Of a stretch of DNA of 29,978 nucleotides, positions 1-8,993 are shown piece by piece. Location: positions 1 through 29,978 of the forward strand of contig CAYNHL010000034.1 of assembly GCA_964397015.1 (NCBI GenBank). The letters are read 5' to 3'. Position 1 is the stretch's first letter, and each line of letters opens with the position of its first letter. Position numbers and translations under genes: made by a program. This DNA is from MADRE2 sp964397015. Lineage in GTDB: Bacteria > Desulfobacterota > Desulfobacteria > Desulfobacterales > Desulfobacteraceae. Below the pieces are notes generated by a model. It was not told where the DNA came from, did no database searches, and saw only the letters and a list, made by a program, of their open reading frames with translations.

Positions 1-817
1 TACCAAACCCTATAAACTGATCAGCCGGGAAATAAAGCCGGAAAAAACAGTTGTACGGGTTGGACAGGCGGTGTTTGGAGACGGCTCCCTGCCGGTCATT
101 GCAGGCCCCTGTGCAGTGGAATCCAGGGAACAGATCCTTGAAATTGCAACACATGTACAAAAAGCCGGGGCCCAGGTTTTCAGGGGCGGGGCGTTCAAAC
201 CCAGGACATCTCCCTATTCCTTCCAGGGACTTGGGACCAAAGGGCTTGAGTACCTGGCCCTTGTCAGGGAAAAAACCGGCCTTCCCGTTGTAACGGAAGT
301 CATGGATGTTGAAAATTTTTCAATTGTCGAGCAATATGCCGACATGGTACAGATCGGGACAAGGAATATGCAGAATTTCAGCCTTCTCAAGCGGGCGGGA
401 AAATCCTTCCGCCCGGTGATCCTGAAACGGGGGATGTCCGCTACTCTCCAGGAATGGCTGATGGCGGCCGAATATATCATGGAAGAGGGAAACCCCAATG
501 TTATCCTTTGCGAGCGGGGCGTGAGAACATTTGTAAAGCACAGTAGAAACACCCTGGATTTATCCGTGATCCCGGCAGCCAAAAAAGAAACGCACCTGCC
601 CATTATTGTCGATCCAAGCCATGCAGCCGGTGTCAGGGACCAGGTTATCCCGCTGGCACTGGCTTCAGCCGCGATCGGCGCCGACGGTGTCATGATCGAG
701 GTCCATCACAAACCGGATGAAGCCCTGAGTGACGGCGCCCAGTCCCTGTATCCGGAACAGTTTGACGCATTGATGCAAAAAATGAACGCCATCCATGCCC
801 TGGTAAAACAGCCATGA
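1..817 (+). CDS. aroF: 3-deoxy-7-phosphoheptulonate synthase (DAHP synthase), 5' end cut by window
   Basis: Condenses phosphoenolpyruvate and erythrose 4-phosphate, the first step of the shikimate pathway, in the cytoplasm. The reading frame is open to the left edge (frame of base 2), so the N-terminus, probably part of a small regulatory ferredoxin-like domain, lies outside. A GTG at 71 is only an internal valine. Visible family motifs are AGPCAVES near the start, RGGAFKPRTSPYSFQG, VTEVMD, MVQIGTRNMQNF, ILKRGM, the ERGVRTF metal/substrate loop, and DPSHAAG followed by EVHHKP, which carry the metal-binding His and Glu. The pattern is that of the type I-beta (AroF/KDO8P-like) DAHP synthases. 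The stop overlaps the start of aroB by ATGA, so the two are translationally coupled. Confidence in function is high; the exact symbol varies between genomes. Confidence 0.95.
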   Translation, partial: TKPYKLISREIKPEKTVVRVGQAVFGDGSLPVIAGPCAVESREQILEIATHVQKAGAQVFRGGAFKPRTSPYSFQGLGTKGLEYLALVREKTGLPVVTEVMDVENFSIVEQYADMVQIGTRNMQNFSLLKRAGKSFRPVILKRGMSATLQEWLMAAEYIMEEGNPNVILCERGVRTFVKHSRNTLDLSVIPAAKKETHLPIIVDPSHAAGVRDQVIPLALASAAIGADGVMIEVHHKPDEALSDGAQSLYPEQFDALMQKMNAIHALVKQP

Positions 818-1851
818 TGGAAACCTTTCATGTAAAAGGGGCGCTCGGGCGCTCGGCTATCCATGTAGGTGAACACCTGGAAAACGTCCATCAATACCTG
901 CCGGACAGACAATGTTTTATCATTACCGATGACAACGTGTTTTCCCTGTATGCGGACAAATTTCCAAAAGCCGCAATAATAACCATTGGAACAGGGGAAG
1001 AGATCAAGACCCTGGCTACGGTCGAATTCCTCTCCCGGCAGCTGGCCGCCCTGGGATGTGACCGTCAAAGCTTTATCCTGGGCATTGGCGGGGGCATTGT
1101 ATGTGACATCACGGGATTTGTCGCTTCCGTCTACATGCGCGGAGTGGCCTTCGGGTTTGTTTCCACCACCCTGCTTTCACAGGTGGATGCAAGCGTGGGC
1201 GGGAAAAACGGCGTGAACCTGGATTCCTACAAGAACATGGTGGGGGTTTTTTCCCAGCCTGAATTTGTTCTCTGCGACATATCCCTGCTGCACACCCTGC
1301 CGGAAAAGGAAATTTCCAACGGTCTGGCCGAAATTGTCAAGCATGGCCTGATAAGGGACCCAAAACTGTTTTCCTTTCTGGAGACCCATGCCCAGGCTGC
1401 CCGTGACCTTGACAGCACGGCTGTTTTCAGAATGGTTCGTGATTCAGTCTGTATCAAATCCGCCGTGGTTCAGGCAGACGAAAAAGAAGGCGGGCTTCGA
1501 AGGATTCTGAATTTCGGCCATACGATAGGCCATGCCATGGAAAAAATCGAGCCACGGGGCCACGGCCGGGCCGTCAGCATGGGCATGATGGCGGCGCTGC
1601 AGTTCTCTATGGAACATAAGCGGTTGAAAAAAGACGATATCATAGACAGGACCGGCCGGCTCCTGGCACGGCTGGGTCTGCCGGTTTCCCTCGATGCCTC
1701 GGCAGCGGATATCATCCAGGGGGTTTCACTGGACAAAAAAAAACAGGGAGATCACCTGTTTTTTGTTTTTCTTGAAGACATCGGAACGCCCCTGGTGGAA
1801 AAAATTACGTTTGAGACCTTGAATCGATTCATCCACAGGGCCTTTCAATGA
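814..1851 (+). CDS. aroB: 3-dehydroquinate synthase
   Basis: Converts DAHP to 3-dehydroquinate using NAD+ and a divalent metal, the second shikimate step. At 345 aa it is normal family length. The NAD-binding GIGGGIVCD segment is at about residues 90-98. TTLLSQVDASVGGK (118-131) holds substrate and NAD contacts. The metal ligands are expected in NGLAEIVKHG (about 173-182), LNFGHTIGHAME (about 230-241) and the later HGRAVSMGM. All are intact. The start at 814 overlaps the DAHP synthase stop (ATGA). A second ATG at 817 is equally possible. The gene converges on the SUMF1 gene with only a few bases between the stops. Confidence 0.97.
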   Translation: MMETFHVKGALGRSAIHVGEHLENVHQYLPDRQCFIITDDNVFSLYADKFPKAAIITIGTGEEIKTLATVEFLSRQLAALGCDRQSFILGIGGGIVCDITGFVASVYMRGVAFGFVSTTLLSQVDASVGGKNGVNLDSYKNMVGVFSQPEFVLCDISLLHTLPEKEISNGLAEIVKHGLIRDPKLFSFLETHAQAARDLDSTAVFRMVRDSVCIKSAVVQADEKEGGLRRILNFGHTIGHAMEKIEPRGHGRAVSMGMMAALQFSMEHKRLKKDDIIDRTGRLLARLGLPVSLDASAADIIQGVSLDKKKQGDHLFFVFLEDIGTPLVEKITFETLNRFIHRAFQ

Positions 1852-1857
1852 TATGGA

Positions 1858-2961
1858 TCAATTGCTTTCTTCCAGCACCAGCCTGAATCCGATATTGTGG
1901 GCCCGGATCCCCGGCAGCCGACTCGACCGCCCGGCACAGCGGGCCTGATCCACGGTATCGGTCCAGGCTCCGCCCCGGACAACCCGGGCTCCGCCCCGGC
2001 TGTCGTCCCATACCGGATTTTTCAATGCGTGTCTTCCATAGGCACTGTCATCATACACATCCGCACACCACTCCCTGACATTTCCCCCCATATCGTAAAC
2101 ACCCAGGCTGTTGGGGGGAAAATGGCCTGCAGGCGAAGTCTGCCCCATGTATCCGTCAGAATCGCAGGTACCGCAGTTGGCCAGGGGACGTGCAGTATCG
2201 GTATCAAAAGGATAGATCCCCCGGTTTTCAACCCCTCTGCACGCATATTCCCACTGTGCTTCGGAGGGCAGAAAAAACCGGCCGGAGCCTTCCTGGTTCA
2301 AACGCCGGAGAAAGGCCTGTACATCACCAAAGGAAACAGATTCAACCGGATATTCTTCTCCAGCATCAAAAAAAGAAGGATTGGTGCCCATGATCCGGCG
2401 CCACTGGCCCTGGGTAACCTCGTATTGCCCCATCCAGAACCCGTCCAGGCAGACCCTGTGACTGGGTTTTTCATCCTTTGAACAGTTATTGTCCAAAGAT
2501 GAGCATCCCATGTGAAAACATCCCTGAGGAATCCAGACAAAAGAAATGCCTGTTGCAGTATCAGTCCGGATATCCCCCGCCCTGTGCGAGTCTGCCGGCC
2601 GGGAGTCTGAAAAAAGGCTGTCACACTGGCCCTGGTACTGCCACAGATCAAGTTCATTGTAAACTTTTCCGGCCTGCCCGTTTCCGTTTTCATAGGCCCG
2701 TTTGAGCCAGCACCCCGCTTCCGCCGGGTCCTTGAGAACCCCGCGGCCATAGTAATAGGCAAGTCCGAGTTCGTACATGGCGACTGGATCTCCGGCCTGT
2801 GCCTGCTGCTGCAGCCTGTCAACCCGGTCTGCCGCCGGACCGGCGCCAGTAGCAGACAAAGGCAGCCAGAAACAGGCCGTGAAAATGGCTGTCCATATAA
2901 CTGCAAGGCAGATGCCTCTTATACAAATCCTTAAAAAAACGAGCTGTTTATCTTTGTCCAT
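1858..2961 (-). CDS. Exported Sel1-repeat / SUMF1 (formylglycine-generating-enzyme-like) domain protein
   Basis: 367 aa. Residues about 10-40 form a hydrophobic signal peptide or membrane anchor. A Sel1/TPR-like unit follows (about 50-95, AMYELGLAYYYGRGV...). The C-terminal two thirds is a SUMF1/FGE-sulfatase fold: ISFVWIPQGCFHMG, GFWMGQYEVTQGQW, NPSFF, YPVESVSFGDVQAFL, FFLPSEAQWEYACRG, MGGNVREWCADVYD, RVVRGGAW and the closing NIGFRLVLE. In true formylglycine-generating enzymes a Cys pair lies just after the RGG segment. Here that stretch reads RGGAWTDTVDQARC and the pair is not visible, so sulfatase activation is unlikely. A binding or structural role in the envelope is more probable. It is transcribed divergently from trxA. 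Confidence 0.85.
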   Translation of the reverse strand: MDKDKQLVFLRICIRGICLAVIWTAIFTACFWLPLSATGAGPAADRVDRLQQQAQAGDPVAMYELGLAYYYGRGVLKDPAEAGCWLKRAYENGNGQAGKVYNELDLWQYQGQCDSLFSDSRPADSHRAGDIRTDTATGISFVWIPQGCFHMGCSSLDNNCSKDEKPSHRVCLDGFWMGQYEVTQGQWRRIMGTNPSFFDAGEEYPVESVSFGDVQAFLRRLNQEGSGRFFLPSEAQWEYACRGVENRGIYPFDTDTARPLANCGTCDSDGYMGQTSPAGHFPPNSLGVYDMGGNVREWCADVYDDSAYGRHALKNPVWDDSRGGARVVRGGAWTDTVDQARCAGRSSRLPGIRAHNIGFRLVLEESN

Positions 2962-3008
2962 AAAGCATTTTACCCTGATAAATAATTAAAATGCAAGGAA
3001 TAGATGAT

Positions 3009-3037
3009 TTGACAAAAATCAAATATGAACATATATT
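3009..3037 (+). promoter_or_regulatory. Sigma-70 type promoter of trxA-trxB-bamD
   Basis: TTGACA at 3009-3014, a 17-base spacer, then TATATT at 3032-3037. This is a near-consensus vegetative promoter 68 bases before the trxA start, in an A/T-rich divergent intergenic region. A Shine-Dalgarno AAGGA lies just before the trxA ATG. Confidence 0.75.
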
Positions 3038-3104
3038 TACAAAGATGTTTTTCAAACCGGGTTGAACAATACTTTTAACCATAAGAATAAAAAGGAATAT
3101 CGCT

Positions 3105-3431
3105 ATGTCTCATCATATACTTGAAATTGAAGACGATGTCTTTGAAACGGAAGTTCTAAAATCGGACAAACCGGTAATGGTGGATTTCTGGGCCCCCTGG
3201 TGCGGACCCTGCAAGGCCATTGCACCTTCCATTGAAGCGCTTGAGAAAACATTCGGTGACCAGATGAAATTCGTCAAGGTCAATGTGGATGAAAACCCCA
3301 TAAGCCCCAGCAAATACGGTGTTCAGGCCATTCCCACCCTTATCTTCTTTAAAAATGGTGAGATCGCTGACCAGATTACCGGCATGGTGGCCATGGAAAA
3401 GCTCGAGGAGACTATAAAGGGCGTTTTGTAA
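3105..3431 (+). CDS. trxA: Thioredoxin
   Basis: Cytoplasmic dithiol-disulfide carrier. 108 aa, the classic thioredoxin length, with the redox-active WCGPC at residues 32-36 in the FWAPWCGPCK context. The cis-proline segment AIPTLIFFKNGE and the C-terminal helix are present. The start is supported by AAGGA about 8 bases upstream. The stop is 9 bases before trxB, which has its own AAGGAGAG ribosome-binding site, so the two form a matched reductase/substrate pair in one operon driven by the promoter at 3009-3037. Confidence 0.97.
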   Translation: MSHHILEIEDDVFETEVLKSDKPVMVDFWAPWCGPCKAIAPSIEALEKTFGDQMKFVKVNVDENPISPSKYGVQAIPTLIFFKNGEIADQITGMVAMEKLEETIKGVL

Positions 3432-3440
3432 GGAGAGAAC

Positions 3441-4367
3441 ATGTCGACACCTGACTATGACCTGATCATTGTCGGAGCCGGTCCGGCCGGCCTGACAGCA
3501 GGAATGTACGCCGTCAGGGCCAGGCTCAATGTACTGGTCCTTGAAAAAGCGGTCCCGGGCGGCCAGATAATTGTCACTGACTGGATTGAAAACTATCCCG
3601 GATTTCCAGAGGGAATTTCAGGCTTTGACCTGGGCGAAAAAATGAAGGACCATGCCCAGCACCTGGGGGTCAAAATAGAAACCGCCCAGGTTCATTCCCT
3701 TGAACTGTCTCAACCCGTAAAGACAGTTTACCTCAAAGACCGTTCCTTGACATCCAGGACCCTGATCATCGCGTCCGGGGCGTCGCCGAGAAAACTGGAT
3801 ATCGGTGAAGACAAGTTCATGGGAAAGGGCGTTTCCTTCTGCGCCACCTGTGATGCACCGTTCTTCAGGGACAAGACCATTGTTGCAGTAGGCGGAGGAG
3901 ATACCGCTGTACAGGAAGCGGTTTACCTTTCCAGGTTTGCAGAGAAAATATACCTGGTCCACAGGCGTGACCAGCTCAGGGCGACAAAGATACTCCAGGA
4001 AAGGGCATTTGAAAACGATAAAATCGAAATTGTCTGGGACTCGGTTGTCACCGGCCTGGATGGTTTTTTCAATGTCGAAACCGTTCATGTCAAAAATATA
4101 AAAACCAATGAAAAAAGAAGTATCCCAGCCTCCGGCATCTTTATCTGGGTCGGTATCATTCCCAACACCGATTTTTTAGATGACAGTATCAAAACAGACG
4201 ACAACGGGTTCATCATCACCGATGACCACATGCAGACATCGGTTCCCGGTGTATTTGCGGCCGGTGATATCAGGACGACCCCATTGAGACAAGTATCGAC
4301 AGCAGTTGGTGATGGTGCTGTCGCAGCCGTTTTTGCCGAACATTTTATCGAGAACTTCAAATCATGA
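3441..4367 (+). CDS. trxB: Thioredoxin reductase (NADPH, FAD)
   Basis: Reduces thioredoxin with NADPH through FAD and a redox-active disulfide. 308 aa, the low-molecular-weight bacterial type. The FAD-binding GAGPAGLTAG is at residues 12-21, the redox pair CATC at 134-137 (VSFCATCDAPFF), the NADPH-binding VGGGDTA near 152, and the C-terminal FAD motif FAAGDIRTTPLRQV. The ribosome-binding site AAGGAGAG precedes the ATG. It follows trxA by 9 bases and its last codon overlaps the bamD start (ATGA). Confidence 0.97.
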   Translation: MSTPDYDLIIVGAGPAGLTAGMYAVRARLNVLVLEKAVPGGQIIVTDWIENYPGFPEGISGFDLGEKMKDHAQHLGVKIETAQVHSLELSQPVKTVYLKDRSLTSRTLIIASGASPRKLDIGEDKFMGKGVSFCATCDAPFFRDKTIVAVGGGDTAVQEAVYLSRFAEKIYLVHRRDQLRATKILQERAFENDKIEIVWDSVVTGLDGFFNVETVHVKNIKTNEKRSIPASGIFIWVGIIPNTDFLDDSIKTDDNGFIITDDHMQTSVPGVFAAGDIRTTPLRQVSTAVGDGAVAAVFAEHFIENFKS

Positions 4368-5035
4368 AACGAATCAACTGGCTCATTATCCTTACCGCAG
4401 GCATACTGTTTCTATCCGGCTGCGCCCTGTTCGGCTCCGGCGACTCGGACCAGATGACCAAGAGCGTGGATACACTTCTGGCCGAAGGCACCGCCGCATT
4501 CAGGGACGGAAAATACAAAAAGGCTGTCAGGGCCTTTTCAGACCTCAAAGACTGGTATCCGTTCAGCAAGTATGCCATACTGGCTGAACTCAAACTGGCC
4601 GATGCCCATTATGAACTCGAAGAATATGATGAGGCCCTGTTTGCATATGAGACCTTTGAGCAGATGCACCCGAAAAACGAGGCCATCCCGTATGTAATCT
4701 ACATGTCAGGCCTCTGCTGGTTTGACCGTATCAAGAGCGTGGACCGGGACAGCACCCCTGCCAGAAAAAGCCTGGATCTTTTTACCCGCCTTATGGAGCA
4801 GTATCCCGAAAGCGATTATGCATCCAAGGCTGAAGAAAAAATCGAGGCCTGCAGGGACAACCTGGCCGGGCATGAGCTTTACGTGGCTGATTATTACCTT
4901 AAAACAAAAAATTACAAGGCAGCCCTGAAGCGGTATGAATACCTGGTTGAAAACTATCCGGAATCCTCCCAGGCCAAAAAAGCCATGGAGCAAATCCCCC
5001 GCTGCTGGGAATTTATTGAAAAAAATAAAAATTAG
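4364..5035 (+). CDS. bamD: Outer membrane protein assembly factor BamD (lipoprotein, TPR)
   Basis: Component of the Bam complex that folds beta-barrel proteins into the outer membrane. The 223-aa product has a lipoprotein signal peptide with lipobox LSGC (lipidated Cys20), then several TPR-like helical repeats: FRDGKYKKAVRAFSDLKDWYP, YDEALFAYETFEQMHP, LDLFTRLMEQYPESDYA, KAALKRYEYLVENYPES. The YPFSKYA/YPESDYA pattern is typical of BamD/YfiO. The length is slightly short of the E. coli protein but usual for this group. It shows the window is from a diderm bacterium. It overlaps trxB by 4 bases, so envelope assembly is coupled to the thioredoxin system in this operon. Confidence 0.9.
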   Translation: MKRINWLIILTAGILFLSGCALFGSGDSDQMTKSVDTLLAEGTAAFRDGKYKKAVRAFSDLKDWYPFSKYAILAELKLADAHYELEEYDEALFAYETFEQMHPKNEAIPYVIYMSGLCWFDRIKSVDRDSTPARKSLDLFTRLMEQYPESDYASKAEEKIEACRDNLAGHELYVADYYLKTKNYKAALKRYEYLVENYPESSQAKKAMEQIPRCWEFIEKNKN

Positions 5036-5114
5036 ATTTACAATACCTGGATTTTGCGATATAAGACACAGGTTATTTTTTTGTTAAAAAACACTTGTTT
5101 TCAGGAGCTTGAAT

Positions 5115-5309
5115 ATGTCAAAGGAATGCGCTATCTGCCACAAAAAACCATTGATCGGCAACAATGTCAGTCATGCCCATAATCTGAACAAAAGACGCTT
5201 CAACCCCAACCTTCAGCGGGTCCGTGCGGTACTCAAGCCGGGACTGGTCAAAAAAATCGATGTATGCACCAGCTGCATCAAGGCCGGAAAAGTGGTCAAA
5301 GCCCCTTAA
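5115..5309 (+). CDS. rpmB: 50S ribosomal protein L28
   Basis: Large-subunit ribosomal protein, 64 aa from the ATG at 5115. An in-frame TTG at 5109 is less likely because AGGAG at 5103-5107 is well spaced only for the ATG. Two Cys pairs (CAIC near the N-terminus and CTSC near the C-terminus) mark the zinc-binding form of L28. The signature GNNVSHAHN...KRRFNPNLQRVR is clear. It converges with the rel gene, with 12 bases between the stops. Confidence 0.95.
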   Translation: MSKECAICHKKPLIGNNVSHAHNLNKRRFNPNLQRVRAVLKPGLVKKIDVCTSCIKAGKVVKAP

Positions 5310-5321
5310 TCGGTAAAAAAT

Positions 5322-7472
5322 TTATCCGCTGATGACACGTTTCACATCGGTTACTTTTTTGACTTTTTTGATATCCGCTATGATTTTCCTGAGCTGATCC
5401 GTACTTTCAACCATCAATGTAAAGTAAGAGGACCCGACCCCGGACTCGGTTGTTTCAGTCCGGGCGTTCAGTATATTGGCCTTGTGTTTTGAAATGGCGG
5501 AAGCCACATCTGCCAGCAGTCCGTAGCGGTCATCACTTTTCACTTTTATGCTGGCAGGATAGGAAGAGGTCATCTCCCGGCTCCATTCCACATCGATCTG
5601 CCTTTCCAGGCTCATTTTCATGACTGTCAGGCATCCCTTGCGGTGAATGGTCACGCCCTGGCCCTGGGTGATAAACCCGATGATGGGGTCGCCCGGCAAC
5701 GGGTTGCAGCACTTTGAAAACCTGACCAGGATATCGTTGAGACCCTTGACAACGATTCCGGTACTTTCCTTTTCCTTTTTTCCCTTTACAATTTTTTTCA
5801 GAAAACCGTCTTCTTTTTCCGCTTCGGTTTCCAGGTCGGGCAAGGCCTTGTTAAGTATCTGCAACGGGGTAATCTTGCCGAAACCAACCTGCGCGATCAG
5901 GTCATCGACGGCTTTGAAACCGTAGGCTTCCGCAACTTTTTTTATTTCTCCCGATTTCACCATGGCATTGAAATTCTGGTTTTTCTTTTTGAAAATCTTT
6001 TCGCACATTTCCCTGCCCAGAGTGTAGCTTCTTTCCCTTTCCCTGGCATTGATCCACTGGCGGATCTTGGTCCTGGCCTTGACGGATTTGACAAAATTCA
6101 GCCAGTCCGAACTGGGCTCATGACCTTTTGTGGTCAATATCTCAATGGTATCACCGGTCTGCAGGCGATGGGTCAGGGGCACCAGCTTTTTGTTGACCCG
6201 CGCTCCCGTGCATTCTTTCCCGATTTCCGTGTGGATGAGGTAGGCAAAATCAACCGGGGTAGCGTCCTTTGGAAGGGTCTTGATATCACCATCCGGAGTA
6301 AACACGTAAATTTCATCCGGATACAGATCAATGCGGACATTTTCCAGAAAATCATCCGGGTCTTCAAGGTTTTCCTGGTTTTCAACCAGGTTTCGAATCC
6401 AGGCAAAAATTTCGCCCGTATTCCTGTCCACCCGGGTTCCCTCTTTATAACTCCAGTGTGCGGCTATGCCTGATTCAGCGATCTGGTCCATTTCCCGGGT
6501 ACGGATCTGAATTTCGACCCGCTCGCCAAAGGGACCTATCACCGTGGTGTGGATGGACTGATACATATTGGGCTTGGGATTGCCCACATAATCTTTTATC
6601 TTGTTGTAAATGGGCTTCCACATGGAATGAACGATGCCCATGGCTGCATAGCACTGGGGAATGGTATCCAAGACAATGCGAAAGGCTATGATATCATAAA
6701 TCTGGTCAAAGGCCAGATTCTGGGAAACCATTTTCTGGTAAATGCTGTAATGCTGCTTGAACCGGCCTTTTATCTCGCATTGAAGCCCGGCTTCTTCCAT
6801 TTGTTCTGCCAAAGCGTCCTGAACTGTCTGTATGTAAACTTCCTTTTCGTTCTTTTCCTTGTTTACCAGGAAATCTATCTGTTCGTACTCTTCTTTGTGG
6901 GTATAGTAAAATGCAATCTCCTCGAGCTCCTGCTTGATCCAGAAAATGCCAAGGCGGGCAGCGATGGGAGCATAGATATCCAGGGTTTCCTGGGCAATGG
7001 CTTTTTGCTTTTCCGGATTTTTATGAAATTTCAAAGTCCGCATATTGTGCAGCCGGTCTGCCAGCTTGATCAGAATCACGCGAATATCATCGGCCATGGC
7101 CAGGATCATCTTTCTCAAGTTTTCGGCCTGGAGCGATGTTTTATCGGAAAATTTAAGCTTTGACAGTTTTGTGACACCGGATACGATATGGGCCACGCCG
7201 GGACCGAAAATCCGGTCTATATCCTCTTTGGTGGTTGGAGTGTCTTCGATCACGTCATGCAGAAGGGCGGCGGCAATGCTTTCCGCGTCCAGGCGCATAT
7301 CCGCCAGGATATCGGCTACCTCGAGGGGATGAGACAGATAAGGTTCTCCGGAAAGCCTGACCTGTCCTTCGTGGGCCCGGGCTGAATAAATATAGGCGCG
7401 GTCGATAATGTTCAGGTCACTGTCCGGATTGTATTCCGCTATTTTATCCAGTATGTCGGTAACACGAATCAT
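5322..7472 (-). CDS. rel: Bifunctional (p)ppGpp synthetase/hydrolase (Rel/SpoT family)
   Basis: Makes and degrades the stringent-response alarmone. 716 aa with the full long-RSH layout: HD hydrolase domain (YLSHPLEVADIL, LLHDVIEDT, LADRLHNMRTL, within about 1-160), synthetase domain (YDIIAFRIVL ... IKDYVGNPKPNMYQSIHT ... VEIQIRT, about 240-350), TGS domain (EIYVFTPDGDIKTLPKDATPVDFAY, about 390-450), then a zinc-finger/helical part with CCNPLPGDPIIGF and a C-terminal ACT domain. The hydrolase HD and the KIKD form of the RXKD loop both fit a bifunctional enzyme rather than the monofunctional RelA form (EXDD). It lies 9 bases after proS on the same strand, so the stringent regulator is the last gene of the long - strand block. 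Confidence 0.95.
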   Translation of the reverse strand: MIRVTDILDKIAEYNPDSDLNIIDRAYIYSARAHEGQVRLSGEPYLSHPLEVADILADMRLDAESIAAALLHDVIEDTPTTKEDIDRIFGPGVAHIVSGVTKLSKLKFSDKTSLQAENLRKMILAMADDIRVILIKLADRLHNMRTLKFHKNPEKQKAIAQETLDIYAPIAARLGIFWIKQELEEIAFYYTHKEEYEQIDFLVNKEKNEKEVYIQTVQDALAEQMEEAGLQCEIKGRFKQHYSIYQKMVSQNLAFDQIYDIIAFRIVLDTIPQCYAAMGIVHSMWKPIYNKIKDYVGNPKPNMYQSIHTTVIGPFGERVEIQIRTREMDQIAESGIAAHWSYKEGTRVDRNTGEIFAWIRNLVENQENLEDPDDFLENVRIDLYPDEIYVFTPDGDIKTLPKDATPVDFAYLIHTEIGKECTGARVNKKLVPLTHRLQTGDTIEILTTKGHEPSSDWLNFVKSVKARTKIRQWINARERERSYTLGREMCEKIFKKKNQNFNAMVKSGEIKKVAEAYGFKAVDDLIAQVGFGKITPLQILNKALPDLETEAEKEDGFLKKIVKGKKEKESTGIVVKGLNDILVRFSKCCNPLPGDPIIGFITQGQGVTIHRKGCLTVMKMSLERQIDVEWSREMTSSYPASIKVKSDDRYGLLADVASAISKHKANILNARTETTESGVGSSYFTLMVESTDQLRKIIADIKKVKKVTDVKRVISG

Positions 7473-7481
7473 TGGTTTTTT

Positions 7482-8993
7482 TTAATATGCCTTTGCAAAA
7501 ACCACCCTTTCCCGGCTTTCGTTTCCGCAACAGATACAAAAGCCTTTTTCAGGCCTGCTGTCCAGCGGAATACACCGGATGGTCACAGACAAGTCCTGCT
7601 TGATTTTGTCTTCACACCCTGCCGAACCGCACCAGTGGGAGAGGGCAAAGCCGCCATTGGGCAATTCCGGGTTACTTTCATACAGATTATAGAATTCTTC
7701 TTTTGTGTCAATGGTAAATGTGTTGGCTTTCTGATGGGCCAGGGCCCGGTCGAAATAGGTCTGCTGGATCTCGTCCAGCATTCCGGGCAGAGTTTGAACA
7801 AAGGTTTTTTGCAAAATGGCCTGCTTTTCATTAGGGGCCTTGTCCCTGCGTCCCATGAAAACTGATTTCGAGGCTATGTCCTTGGGACCTATCTCGATCC
7901 TCACGGGAATACCTTTTTTAATCCAGTCCCACCCCCTGGCACCTCCGATATCCCGGTCATCAACCTCCACAACGATCTTGCGGCCGTGATAATCGACAGC
8001 CTTCAATTCTGATTTCAGTTCATCCACGTGGGCAAGGATCTCCCCGTTGTCTCCCCCTTTTTTCAAAATCGGGAGGATGACAACATGGGCAGGGGCCACG
8101 CGGGGCGGAATCACCACTCCGTCATCATCTGAGTGGGTCATGACCATGCCGCCGATCATACGGGTTGAGGTGCCCCATGATGTAGTCCAGGCATATTCCT
8201 CCTGGCCTTCTTCATTTTGAAACCGGATCTGGGAACTTTTTGCAAAATTCTGTCCCAGAAAATGGGAGGTACCGGCCTGCAGCGCCTTGTTGTCCTGCAT
8301 CATCGCTTCGATGCACAAGGTGTCATCCGCCCCGGGAAATCGTTCGGATTCGGTTTTCCTTCCCCGTATTACCGGCATGGCCAGCAGGTCCTCCACAAAC
8401 CGGGTGTAAACATCCAGCATCATCATGGTGCGCACCTCTGCCTCGGCCCTGGTGGCATGGGCTGTGTGGCCCTCCTGCCAGAGGAACTCGCTGGTCCGCA
8501 GAAACATGCGGGTCCGCATTTCCCAGCGCACCACGTTGGCCCACTGGTTCAAAAGAATGGGCAGGTCCCTGTAACTCGAAGTCCAGCGGGACATAGACTC
8601 CCCGATTATGGTTTCCGAGGTGGGCCGGACAATCAGGGGTTCGGCCAGTTTACCGGCCGGCACCAGTTTCCCGTCCGCTCCCTGCTCAAGTTTGTGATGG
8701 GTTACAACGGCACATTCTTTGGCAAATCCTTCCACGTGTTCAGCTTCCTTTTCAAGATAGCTCAACGGTATAAACAGGGGAAAGTATGCGTTTCTGACAT
8801 TGGTTTCCTTGAACATCGCATCCATCATGTGCACCATGTTTTCCCACAACGCATACCCCCAGGGTTTAATGACCATGCATCCCCTGACAGGTGAATTTTC
8901 AGCCATATCAGACGCCTTGATCACTTCCTGGTACCACAGGGGGTAATCCTCCTTTCTTGTGGGTGTTATGGCAGTTTTAACTTTTTTCCCCAT
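7482..8993 (-). CDS. proS: Prolyl-tRNA synthetase, archaeal/eukaryotic-like type without the insertion editing domain
   Basis: Charges tRNA-Pro. 503 aa. Class II core motifs are present: RPTSETIIGESMSRW, motif 2 RWEMRTRMFLRTSEFLWQEGHTAH, and the DDGVVIPPRVAP region leading to the anticodon-binding domain. It ends with a zinc-type Cys cluster (HWCGSAGC ... CICCGN) and the closing FAKAY typical of the archaeal/eukaryotic type. The bacterial INS editing domain between motifs 2 and 3 is absent, which accounts for the length. The start at 8993 has GGAGG upstream (in the ispG 3' end). It overlaps ispG by 17 bases. Confidence 0.96.
   Translation of the reverse strand: MGKKVKTAITPTRKEDYPLWYQEVIKASDMAENSPVRGCMVIKPWGYALWENMVHMMDAMFKETNVRNAYFPLFIPLSYLEKEAEHVEGFAKECAVVTHHKLEQGADGKLVPAGKLAEPLIVRPTSETIIGESMSRWTSSYRDLPILLNQWANVVRWEMRTRMFLRTSEFLWQEGHTAHATRAEAEVRTMMMLDVYTRFVEDLLAMPVIRGRKTESERFPGADDTLCIEAMMQDNKALQAGTSHFLGQNFAKSSQIRFQNEEGQEEYAWTTSWGTSTRMIGGMVMTHSDDDGVVIPPRVAPAHVVILPILKKGGDNGEILAHVDELKSELKAVDYHGRKIVVEVDDRDIGGARGWDWIKKGIPVRIEIGPKDIASKSVFMGRRDKAPNEKQAILQKTFVQTLPGMLDEIQQTYFDRALAHQKANTFTIDTKEEFYNLYESNPELPNGGFALSHWCGSAGCEDKIKQDLSVTIRCIPLDSRPEKGFCICCGNESRERVVFAKAY

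Noticed and set aside
5045..5082. Rho-independent terminator after bamD
   Set aside because: ACCTG/CAGGT can pair and a T-run follows, but the stem is only 5 bp with a 19-base loop. Too weak to call.
6549..7163. 204-codon + strand frame antisense to rel
   Set aside because: Hydrophobic-looking translation, but it lies fully inside the conserved synthetase and hydrolase domains of rel on the other strand. No ribosome-binding site or family match.
8217..8894. 225-codon + strand frame antisense to proS
   Set aside because: Complementary to the conserved proS catalytic core; a codon-bias shadow.
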